This document shows positions 23,867-32,812 of a DNA stretch of 64,000 nt, one piece after another. A program made the position numbers and the translations under genes. Every line of letters starts with the position of its first letter. Within the stretch, counting starts at the first letter, position 1. This DNA is from Bradysia coprophila. Lineage: Eukaryota > Arthropoda > Insecta > Diptera > Sciaridae. The notes under the pieces are model-generated. The model saw only the letters and a list, made by a program, of their open reading frames with translations, had not been told where the DNA came from and made no database searches. The stretch is taken from contig NW_023503295.1 in the NCBI RefSeq assembly GCF_014529535.1, forward strand, positions 5,564,663 through 5,628,662. The letters are read 5' to 3'.

Positions 23867-24473
23867 TAGCAACCTTTCGATCCCACAAAAACCTCAAAAG
23901 AGGAAAAGGTGACGCTATTCTAGTAAAAATTAAACTTCCAAAACATTTGATATCAGTTTTGGTGACGCATTCTGCGCCTAAACATATTCAATTTTAAACA
24001 AGAAAATATGTCGACGATAATTTCACCGATGAGATTTTACAATGAAAATTTAACTAAAAAATGCGACAATAATGAAATAACGAAATTTGAAGATGGCCGT
24101 CATTTTCTTGAAATATCGATAAAAGTTTTCCACCAACGAAACTGTATAAGCGATACTTTATCCCACCTCTCTACATGCCATACAGCCGAAAATATCTCAA
24201 AAATACGAAATTTCAAGATGGCCGCGATAATCTTGAAATATCGAAAAAAAAAATTACGTCAACGAAACTGTACAGTTGACACTTTTTCCAACTCTATACA
24301 TGCCGTCGAAAATATCTCAAAAATACGAAATTTCAAGATGGCCGCCATTTTCTTGAAATGTCGATTTTTTTGGACATTCTAACCCTAAACCCTAAAACAA
24401 ATTCCACATTGAAACCTGAAAACAGAAATTCCAAAATGTTCCAAAAATCTTGCGAAGAAACAAATTTTTCAAA

Positions 24474-26511
24474 TCATGAACCGAAGCGATAGCGGAGGTT
24501 CGTGACGCTAGTCGACTCCCTAAGAAAAGAAAACAACCAACGGGAGACTAAGGAACCTATATATAGGCGAACATTTTAACTTTTCCATAATGAACCAAAT
24601 CAAAAAACAAATATGTTTAAACGAAAGTGCTTGTCAAAACGAGTTCAACGAGCTATAGATCATTAAAAACAGTGGTCTACATCCGGAGAAAACACCACTT
24701 GAAAACCACTTGAAATAAAGCATCTTCTTCACACATTTTCAGCACATTTTTCATATTCGAGTTAATAGAAATGTTTCATGTGGGTTTGATATAGGTATCG
24801 AACCACTACATCTGTTTGCGAAAACTGCGCTCGCACTTTTGCTAAAACTTGTATTAATTCAATCTTAAGACTTTTTCATCGGCAAATCAATAAATTTTAT
24901 TGAAGTTTTTTACTTAATTTCTGTAATTAAAACATTTTCATGCAAAAAACCAAAAAACACACTTATATGTAAGCCATTATTTCATTCATATGACAAAAAT
25001 ATGACAGCTACATTTCTATTATAATGATTGTGTAGTAGATCAGTGCTTCATATAAAATGTGCGCGAAATTATGAATTTGAAAAATTTGTTTGTTCGCAAA
25101 ATTCTTGGATCATTTTCGAATTTCAGGTTTTAGGTTTCAATGTGGAATTTGTTTTAGGGTTAGAATGTCCAACAAAATGGTGGAAAGCAGCCATCTTAGA
25201 AATTCTTTGAATTTTTTGTATTTATTGTATTTAGGCCTATATGGCACATACATAGTTGCAGTAAATTGATAATCATAGAGTTTCGTTGACGGATAACTTT
25301 TTCCGGCATTTCAAGAAAATAGCGGCCATCTTGAAATTTCGTATTTTTTAGATATTTTCGGCTATACGGCATGTAGATAGTTGGGACAAAGTGTCACTTG
25401 TACAGTTTCGTTGGTGGAAAACTTTTATCGATATTTCCTGAAAATGGCGGCCATCTTGAAATTTCGTATTTTTGAGATATTTCCTGCTGTATGGCATGTA
25501 GAGAGTTGGGATAAAGTGTCGCTTGTACAGTTTCGTTGGTGGAAAACTTTTATCGATATTTCCAGAAAATGGCGGCCATCTTGAAATTTCGTATTTTTGA
25601 GATATTTCCGGCTGTACGGCATGTAGAGAGTTGGGATAAAGTGTCACTTGTACAGTTTCGTTGACGGTAAACTTTTATCGACATTTCAAGAATACGGCGG
25701 TTATCTTGAAATTTCATATTTTTGAAATATTTTCGGCGATACTGCATGTTCAACTTAAGAAAACACAATTTTAGATCATTTATCAGAGTTTTAATGTCCA
25801 TCGACGCACCCAGTGCATTAAGTGATTTCCAGGGTTTGATAACTTGGCGCAAAATATCATAAGTGGAAACAACTTAATTGACTGGGAACATCGATGACTG
25901 TTAAAATTCGAAAATGTCTCAAAATGTTCCGAACCAAAAAAAGCCCACTGTAATTGTACGGTATGTAGACTTGAGATAAATTGTCACTTGTAGAGCTTGC
26001 TTAACTCTATGTATTACCCAAAACTTCCAAAACAACTGATATCCCACAAAAACCTCAAAGAGGAAAAGGTGACGCTAGCGTAGTAAAAATTTTTAAAAAT
26101 TTAAACTTCCAAACCATTTGATATCGGTTTTGGTGACGCATTCTGCGCCTCAACGTAATCAATTTTTACCAAGAAAATTTTAACAAGAAAATATGTCAAC
26201 GAGAAGTTTACCGATGAGATTTTACAACGAAAGCTTTACAAAAAAAATGCGTCACAAAGTGGCAGACGATTATTGTCGTATGAGGGGTTTCCTCAGCATC
26301 TGCCACTTGTGACGCATTTTTTTTGTAAAGCTTTCGTTGTAAAATCTCATCGGTAAACTTCTCGTTGACATATTTTATTGTTAAAATTTTCTTGGTAAAA
26401 ATTGATTACGTTGAGGCGCAGAATGCGTCACCAAAACCGATATCAAACGTTTTGGAAGTTTAATTTTTATTACACTAGCGTCACCTTTTCCTCTTTGAGG
26501 TTTTTGTGGGA
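24474..26511. mobile_element. Helitron-like family 1, copy 3
   Basis: It lies between A (24473) and T (26512), starts TCATGAACCGAAGCG and ends TTTTTGTGGGA. The left end forms a GAACC...GGTTC hairpin followed by GTGACGCTAG. The right end is a long foldback (about 26038-26511) with GTGACGCT and CCTCAAAGAGG. Joining the flanks gives TTTTTCAAA^TTCATAATTT, which matches unbroken sequence in this copy's own interior on the opposite strand (around 25065-25087). That is a direct empty-site match showing insertion between A and T without duplication. Confidence 0.75.
25322..25780. repeat. 125-bp tandem repeat, about 3.5 units
   Basis: GCGGCCATCTTGAAATTTCG or a close variant recurs at 25322, 25447, 25572 and 25697, an exact 125-bp period. 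Open frames on both strands here are products of the repetition. Confidence 0.85.
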
Positions 26512-26530
26512 TTCATAATTTCGCGCATAT

Positions 26531-26571
26531 TTAACCCCTTGCTTCGAAAAGACGAGTCCGGCTCGTTTTCG
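26531..26571 (+). promoter_or_regulatory. piggyBac left terminus
   Basis: TTAA (26531-26534), the fixed piggyBac target, is followed by CCCCTTGCTTCG. An internal dyad CGAAAAGACGAG / CTCGTTTTCG follows at once. This is where the transposase would bind and cut. No matching right terminus was found, so the element is probably immobile in cis. Confidence 0.65.
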
Positions 26572-26667
26572 TTGAAACAGTTCAAATATACTAGAATTAC
26601 CAAAGAATGCCATGAATTCATTTTTTAGTCAGTCAGTAAATTTCGTAAGATTTGTAAATAACGTATA

Positions 26668-28110
26668 ATGTCAGACGTTGATAGCGGATTTACTTATTAT
26701 TCAGAAAATGAAAATATTTCTTCATCTGATTGGAGCGATTCCGAGGAAGGGAGTGACTCTGAGTACTCCGATGAATCGGACGAATCTGTCGACAGTTGTG
26801 ATTCCACTGAATGCCATATCCCTGAGAAAAGGACAAAATTTACATCGAAAAAAAATGATCCGATCGAATGGACATGGGATTTGAAGGACAACGCTCCGAA
26901 AATAAACAAATTCATTGGCAATCCTGGTATCAACAACTCTGTCTTGCAACGGCTTGGAGAAAATTTTACTGTTTTGCAAATGTTTGAGGAATTTTTCGAT
27001 GTATCCTTTTGGCAAACAATAACAACCGAAACCAATCGTTACGCTCAGCAAGTAAATGATGGAGAACCGTCTAAAAAAAAGAAAATTGATGAAAAATGGG
27101 TACCTGTAACAGTGGATGAAATGAAAACGTATATGGCGTTGAGCATCATCATGTCGCAAGTAAAAAAGCCAAGAGTGTCAATGAACTGGTCAACGAGATC
27201 CATAATTCACACGCCAATATTCGCCAGGACAATGCCATACAGAAGATTTTGGTTAATAACTCGATTCCTCCACTTTTCACATAATTCAACATTGGATAAG
27301 ACTGACAAAATGAGCAAAGTCCGGGAAGCTGTAAATTATTTCAACAACAAATTTGGCCAAATGTACACTCCAGAAGGTGACGTATCAATCGATGAATCAC
27401 TCATGAAATTCAAAGGTCGTTTGGGTAATGTGGTGTTCTCGCCTCAAAAACGAGCTCGTTATGGCATAAAGTATTATAAACTGTGTGAGTCAAACTCAGG
27501 ATACTGTTGTGGTTTCAAAATATATACCGGTGATGATGCTTCTGAAAGCAATTCTGATTTGGGTATATCTGGCAGCATTGTGCAACATCTGTCGAGTGAA
27601 ATTTTGAACAAAGGATACACCTTGTTCATTGATAATTGGTATTCGTCACCGAACATCTTTGAATATTTGCTGAAAAACAACACAAATGTAATTAGCACCG
27701 TCAGAAACAATCGCAAAAATATGCCTAAGGATCTTCCGAAGTTAAAATTGAAGAAAGGTGAGGCTGCTGTTAGATCGAGTCACGGAATATTGGCGATGAA
27801 ATGGGTTGACCGGAAAGATGTGTACATGTTATCTACGAAACATGCAAATGTCGAAATGTGTAATACAGGAAAAAAGAAAATTCACAAAGGTGGCAACCGC
27901 GAAGAGGAAAATACTTTCAAGCCTAAGTGTGTCATTGAATATAATCGCGGTATGGGAGGTGTCGATCGTCAAGACCAACGACTGGCGTGCTTTCCTGTAA
28001 TGAGAAAGTTTCTCAAGGGCTACCGTAAAATATTCTTTTACATGGTGGACATGGCAATTTACCAGTGCCTATATTCGCGAAAATATTTCAAGAAAATTGT
28101 GAAAATTTGA
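26668..28110 (+). CDS. piggyBac-family transposase, C-terminally truncated
   Basis: The 480-residue frame starts MSDVDSGFTYYSENEN, with an acidic N terminus (residues 1-50) typical of the family. The catalytic aspartates are present: D242 in SIDESLMKFKGR, D322 in LFIDNWYSS and D433 in GGVDRQDQ. These carry out TTAA-specific DNA cutting and hairpin transfer. Family members are usually about 560-600 residues with a C-terminal Cys-rich zinc domain. Here the frame runs into a GAAAATT-type repeat after YMVDMAIYQCLYS and stops, while a piece of the missing zinc domain survives at 28799-28928. The start is the first ATG, 134 bp from the left TTAA. The enzyme is probably inactive for lack of its end-binding domain. 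Confidence 0.9.
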   Translation: MSDVDSGFTYYSENENISSSDWSDSEEGSDSEYSDESDESVDSCDSTECHIPEKRTKFTSKKNDPIEWTWDLKDNAPKINKFIGNPGINNSVLQRLGENFTVLQMFEEFFDVSFWQTITTETNRYAQQVNDGEPSKKKKIDEKWVPVTVDEMKTYMALSIIMSQVKKPRVSMNWSTRSIIHTPIFARTMPYRRFWLITRFLHFSHNSTLDKTDKMSKVREAVNYFNNKFGQMYTPEGDVSIDESLMKFKGRLGNVVFSPQKRARYGIKYYKLCESNSGYCCGFKIYTGDDASESNSDLGISGSIVQHLSSEILNKGYTLFIDNWYSSPNIFEYLLKNNTNVISTVRNNRKNMPKDLPKLKLKKGEAAVRSSHGILAMKWVDRKDVYMLSTKHANVEMCNTGKKKIHKGGNREEENTFKPKCVIEYNRGMGGVDRQDQRLACFPVMRKFLKGYRKIFFYMVDMAIYQCLYSRKYFKKIVKI

Positions 28111-28205
28111 GAAAATTCTAGAAAATTATGAAAATTTGAGAAAATTCACGAAAATTCATGAAATTTGTGAAAATTCATGAAATTTGTGAAAATTCATGAA
28201 ATACT
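28111..28205 (+). repeat. Short GAAAATTCATGAAATT repeat array
   Basis: Degenerate repeats of GAAAATT, CATGAAATTTGTGAAAATT and similar run from inside the transposase end. They replace the sequence that should encode the rest of the transposase. Confidence 0.7.
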
Positions 28206-28263
28206 GGTACTTTCTTTGGAACAATTTCTGGCCGTTTGTCAGTTTTCGAGTTGATGTTTCATA

Positions 28264-28369
28264 GTCACGCCAGAATCGGTTATTTTCGGTTATAACGCAC
28301 AATCCTAGGTTTTTGAATCAAAACCTCAGATCTTGAGGTATAACAGAAAATGACCGATTCTGGCGTGAC
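28264..28369. repeat. Foldback MITE-like repeat
   Basis: GTCACGCCAGAATCGGT on the left is opposed by ACCGATTCTGGCGTGAC on the right, with a smaller dyad in the centre (CCTAGGTTTTG/CAAAACCT-like). Confidence 0.7.
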
Positions 28370-28798
28370 CATTTACTACCCCTTTGAAAATCTCTAAAAT
28401 CTTGAGTTGAAAATTATGGAAATAATGATTCTGATGAAAGAGTTTTGCAATTTTCCAAAACACAAGTTTGCTTTTTGATTTTATTTTTGATATCGTGTGC
28501 GTTTTACACGTTGTTGCGTGATATTAGGAAGAGCCCGCTTTTTCGACGAACGTCGTGAGTTGTGCTCCATATGAGCAAGAGGAAGATCAGCGTTTGCTGT
28601 CATGTCGATTTCAATTCCACTTGCCGAATCTTCATTCAGAGTTTCGCTGTTGTGGATTTCAATTACACTTGCCGAATCTTCATTCAGATTTTCGTTGTTG
28701 TTTAAATCGGATGAAGTTTCATTGTTTGGTTCTCCAGCGCCAGTCGGAATTTCTTGACCATGTCGTAGAGAAATGTGTTTCTCTACGGTGTAGAGGCT

Positions 28799-28928
28799 CC
28801 ATTTTGGCTGTGTGTGGGATTGGTCGTTTGCTGATTTGAGTGAAACGACATGGGAATGTAAAAAGTGTTTGGTTGCGTTGCATGTTCCAGATTGTTTTGA
28901 AGCTTATCACACTCTAAAAAATTACTGA
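28799..28928 (+). pseudogene. Detached piggyBac C-terminal zinc-domain remnant
   Basis: The plus-strand frame ends in ETTWECKKCLVALHVPDC, then FEAYHTLKNY and a stop at 28926-28928. Cys-x2-Cys plus Cys and His at this spacing match the cysteine-rich C-terminal domain of piggyBac transposases. Upstream the frame has stops. It is separated by about 690 bp from the main transposase frame and cannot be read through. Confidence 0.7.
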
Positions 28929-29109
28929 AAAAACATTCAAATCGAATATAAAATTTATAACGTGTATTACAAGGCAAAATACAATAAATTTTTGACAAAA
29001 CAAATCACTTTTTTACAGTTCAGTCGATACTTCAGTCGATACTACGGCACACTTCGTACAACGAAAAAAAAAATATGGAAAAATTGCCAAGCAAAAGTAG
29101 CATTCCTCT
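28929..29109. other. Noncoding piggyBac 3' region
   Basis: No TTAA-bounded right terminus is visible here. Confidence 0.35.
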
Positions 29110-29415
29110 CAGATTGCAATAAAAATATTCGGACCCAAAACTTGACATCCAAGCCAGAGTGGCAATCCGCTCAGATTGCAACGAAAATAGGGCCAACCAT
29201 ATGAAACATCTGGCCCAGGCGCTCCAAACCAGAGTGGCAATTCGCTCAGATTGCAACGAAAATAAGGCCAACCATGGGAAACATCTGGCCCAGGCGCTCC
29301 AAACCAGAGTGACAATCCCCTCAGATTGCAACGAAAATAGGGCCAACCGTGCAAAACATCTGGCCCAGGCGCTCCAAACCAAAGTGACAATCACCTCAGA
29401 TTGCAATCAAAATAG
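29110..29415. repeat. Tandem repeat of about 75 bp, four units
   Basis: TCAGATTGCAACGAAAATAG recurs at about 75-bp spacing, together with CATCTGGCCCAGGCGCTCC. Both strands are open in several frames as a consequence. The codon patterns carry no recognisable protein. Confidence 0.8.
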
Positions 29416-29737
29416 GGCTACTATTCTAGCTGGATCTTATAGATTTTGTAACTACGACGAATTCTAATAGATGTGACTAAAACCCAGTATTTCTGAGTTT
29501 TTTTCTTCAAAAATTTGCATGGTTCCGGAACGTTTTGTTCCACTTCCAAATGTTGTAGCTGTATTTTTGTCATATAAATGAAACAATGGCTTTCATATAA
29601 GTGTGTATTTTGGAAATGTTCATAAAAATGTTTTAACAGAAATTAATTTATGATTTGCCGGTGAAAAAGTCTTAAGATTGAATTAATGTAAGTTTTAGCC
29701 AAAGTGCGAACAAACAAATGTACTGGTACAATACGTA

Positions 29738-30128
29738 AGGTAACTGATTGAAAGTTGACCTAGCGGAAAAGTGATCTTAAGTTGTCCGTGTAAATTTATA
29801 TGGAGAAAAAATTATTGGTCAACTCAACATTCAATAAATCGTGATATGTCCTATGACTATGTATAGATAGGACAGCTCACGATTCAATGTGTTTAAATGT
29901 GAAATAGGACCACTCACGATTCATATAGGTCAACTCTGCATTTTTATTAATTCATTAACTTTGTTAGACGAAATCGACAATAATTAATAAAATTTATATT
30001 AATTAAGTAAACAAAAGATAAATCTTTAAAATAAAAGTGGTTCCATGTAACATAGTTCCAAAATCGCTGAGAAATTCAAGTTCAAAGTTGAGATTTGTCA
30101 AATTAGGTCAACTTTCAATCAGTTACCT
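29738..30128. mobile_element. Mariner/Tc1-type MITE, 391 bp
   Basis: The inverted ends are AGGTAACTGATTGAAAGTTG and the inverse, with TA at 29736-29737 and 30129-30130. Copy 3 of the Helitron-like family at about 24785-24800 (inverse) lacks it and gives the empty site. Confidence 0.8.
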
Positions 30129-30400
30129 TATATCAAACCCACATGAAACATTTCTATTAACTCGAATGTGTGAAGATGCTTCATTTCAAGTAGTGTTTTC
30201 GCCGGATGTAGGTAACCGTTTGTAATGACCGATAGCTCGTTGAACTCGTATTGAAGAGTACTTTCGTTTAAACATATTTTTTTTTTGATTCGGTTCAGTA
30301 TGGAAAAGTTAAAATGTTCGCCCTTATAGCTTCCTTTTCTTTTCTTTTTTAGGGAAGTCGAACTAGCGTCACAAACCTCCGCTATCGCTTCGGTTTATGA

Positions 30401-31277
30401 TAGTAGCAATTGAAACTATACTCAACATTGGATGAGCTAGACATGACCAGAAAGCTTCCCGATGGTGAAAAAATCAATGAAAGTTGTCGACTATTCACAA
30501 TATAAAAATTTTAAATTTATTTTTAGTGCAAATAATAGTTCGGCAGGTCAACAGAGTCAACCAATGCATAGCAATTAATTTCATTTTTAGCCAAACTTTC
30601 TTTAAAAAATCTCTGGAATGTGGACACCCAAAAGAAAGTTTTTTAAGATTTTGCGAAAAAAATGAGAAACCTCTCGCAATTTGTTTAAATATGATGAGCT
30701 AGCCGTAATTTTAAGACAATAAAATAAAAAATCGGTTAGAGTGCTCATTGACAAAACATTTTTGTACTTTCATGCCTCCACCTGGCTCACAGTAACAACC
30801 TTTAGACCCGATGATATTTTTATTACATACGCCCATCAAATCTCTACAAAATACCACTAAATCAAAATCGACCGGGATCGCTATCACAATAAACACTCAG
30901 AAACAAAAATGATTTAAACAAAAAAAAATTGGGTAAATTTTGTGTTAAATTTAGATGGCAATAAAATTTTGAACTTAGCGATTAACCGTTATATATAATA
31001 ATGAGCTTCGAGTCAACCATTATTATTAATCCCTTTAAATTTTGTACCACTTCACTTCAAATAAAATTGTGAGAAAAAAAGATTTTGTTGAGAGGGGAGG
31101 AGGGGACGAGTAATTTGGCTCACGGCGCCAAACAATGCACTTTTCAACAACGTAACAGTTGGTATCATGTTTAAACTGATGACAGGACTAAAAAATAAAT
31201 AAAATGTTTTTTTTGCGTCGTGTCCCAGAATTCTCGACACCTTGGGTTAATTATTAAACAAACAAATAGTCAAGGTT
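30401..31277. other. Intergenic DNA, one Cys-rich open frame
   Basis: Minus-strand frame 30711-30896 reads VFCRDLMGVCNKN, then GCYCEPGGGMKVQKCF before a stop, and could be a terminal exon after TTTCTGAG. No first exon was found, so it is not called as a gene. Confidence 0.25.
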
Positions 31278-32025
31278 GCGATCGCTAACGATTTTTATTA
31301 GCGACGCTAACGCTAACGCTAATTTCGAAAAATGTTAGCGTCGCTAAACTTATTCGCTAACAGAAAAAAAGTTAGCGCGCTAGTAGCGGCCGCTAATAGC
31401 GATCGCTAATGTTTCGCTAAAAAATCTAATGAATAAGACGATTTCTTAATTTAAATTTTTTTTAACATTTTTGATCATGATGAACATGATGAAATCTCAA
31501 TAATTTTTTAAATATTGTTTTTGATGAACTTTGATTGCATTTTGTTCAATCGTTTTTTGAGGTAAATTTATTAGAATTTATGATTATGTTGAAGATTTAT
31601 GTTGAAGTTTACCCTTTTACGGGAGTTGCAAAAGATTGAGTATAGTAGCAAGTAGCTATTGCATACTAGTGATGAACAATTAGAAAGTCAAGATTTCATG
31701 TGAATTTTGTTAATCCAAAGCATGAAAAGTATTTTACACGATTGCGAGTTGGAGTTGGTCTAATACATGAAATTTCATAAACTTTCAACGGACTTTGAAT
31801 GTGAAGTACATTTCATAACTCGATTTTTCAACGCTTCACTTCTAGTTAGGCAAATAACAATTCTAATAATTCAATATTAAATTGTTCAATACCTAGAATG
31901 TTCTATTTTTCATTAGCGAAGTGATTAGCGGTCAGCGAAAAAAAAATCGCTAATGATATTCTAGCGAGCGCTAACGCTATTAGCGACATTTTTTGAAAAT
32001 AAGCGTCGCTATTAGCGGCAAATAG
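31278..32025. repeat. GCTAACG/TTAGCG-rich foldback region
   Basis: The left end (31278-31430) and right end (31910-32025) are packed with GCTAACG, CGCTAAT and their inverse. The centre is AT-rich. The whole can fold back on itself. It may be a foldback-type element or an expanded short repeat. Confidence 0.5.
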
Positions 32026-32074
32026 TTATCATATTAAGAGCAATTGACCCTTTGTGTAGCCTACATTTAGGGCA

Positions 32075-32235
32075 GGAAATATTCGTTTTTTGATGATGTG
32101 TCTGAAAAAAACTCTTTCTTTTTTAAGTAAAACCATTAAAGCACTTAAAAATGCTTTGTGAGTCATAACTTAACCAACCTGGAAAAACCTGTGCGGATTA
32201 CATAAATTTACAAAATCTGCAAAGGTTTTTCTAAA
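32075..32235. repeat. Half-copy of the Harbinger-like MITE
   Basis: GCCTACATTT, ATTCGTTTTTTGA and AAGTAAAACCATTAAAGCA appear in the same order as in the left arm of the element at 7334-7730. Confidence 0.55.
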
Positions 32236-32251
32236 TGGGATAAGTTATCAT

Positions 32252-32353
32252 CCGGCTCGAGCTGTAAACCTCTCATTCGCTCAGAAAGCCTTTTAGCATA
32301 AGATGCTAAATAAAGGCTTTTTTAGTGAATGACATGTTTCCAGCTCGAGCCGG
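32252..32353. repeat. Foldback MITE-like repeat
   Basis: CCGGCTCGAGCTGTAAACC is opposed by an inverse ending AGCTCGAGCCGG, with AAAGCCTTTTAGCATAAG / TGCTAAATAAAGGCTTT in the stem. Confidence 0.65.
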
Positions 32354-32812
32354 AGAAGAAAATAACTATTACGGCTACTTTATCTTGAATGAATGGAGTC
32401 TGTCTCGCACATCTGGTGCAAAAAATCATCATCAATTCGTAGACTCTGAAGAAAATTGCTATTATTATACTTGCCCATCAAATCACAAATTCTTGTTGAA
32501 TGAGATTACGCAGTGTATTGTGTCATTGTTGTAGCGAGTCTCAATAACATTCAATTTTGTAAACTCAATTGAAAAATAAGTTCTCTGTACAAGAGCAAGG
32601 CGTTTACATGAATTTGTATCCGCTCATTAATCTTTATTATGTTCACTACATGAGGATAAGAAGTAGATATATTTTTCAGTTGGATAGTTTTGGATAGTTT
32701 TGGAAGGCTAATGTTTTAGTGCACTGCAGAGGTGTGGCTTCTATCATCTTAAAATTTTGTTATATCAACGAATCCGTGGTTTGCCTAAATATTCGGCTAA
32801 TAATTAGTTGAA

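Larger units (their letters stand above)
23881..30400. mobile_element. Helitron-like family 1, outer copy split by later insertions
   Basis: The left end TCCCACAAAAACCTC follows A (23880). The right end, hairpin GAACC-like plus TTATGA, precedes T (30401). CCTCAAAAGAGG forms the small hairpin and GGTGACGC follows. The element is split by copy 3 (24474-26511), by a piggyBac element starting at TTAA 26531, and by a TA-flanked MITE (29738-30128). Its arm at about 29545-30400 is the inverse of 24474-25030. The interior at 24090-24360 has a few 120-bp-class units containing ATGGCCGCCATTTTCTTG-like sequence. Confidence 0.65.

Noticed and set aside
25348..25852. Overlapping minus-strand frames of 65-100 codons
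   Set aside because: They are products of the 125-bp tandem repeat.
26697..27716. Minus-strand frames of 80-145 codons
   Set aside because: Antisense of the piggyBac transposase.
29032..29467. Overlapping open frames of about 93-124 codons on both strands
   Set aside because: They arise from the 75-bp tandem repeat, which lacks stops in several frames. No domain is present.
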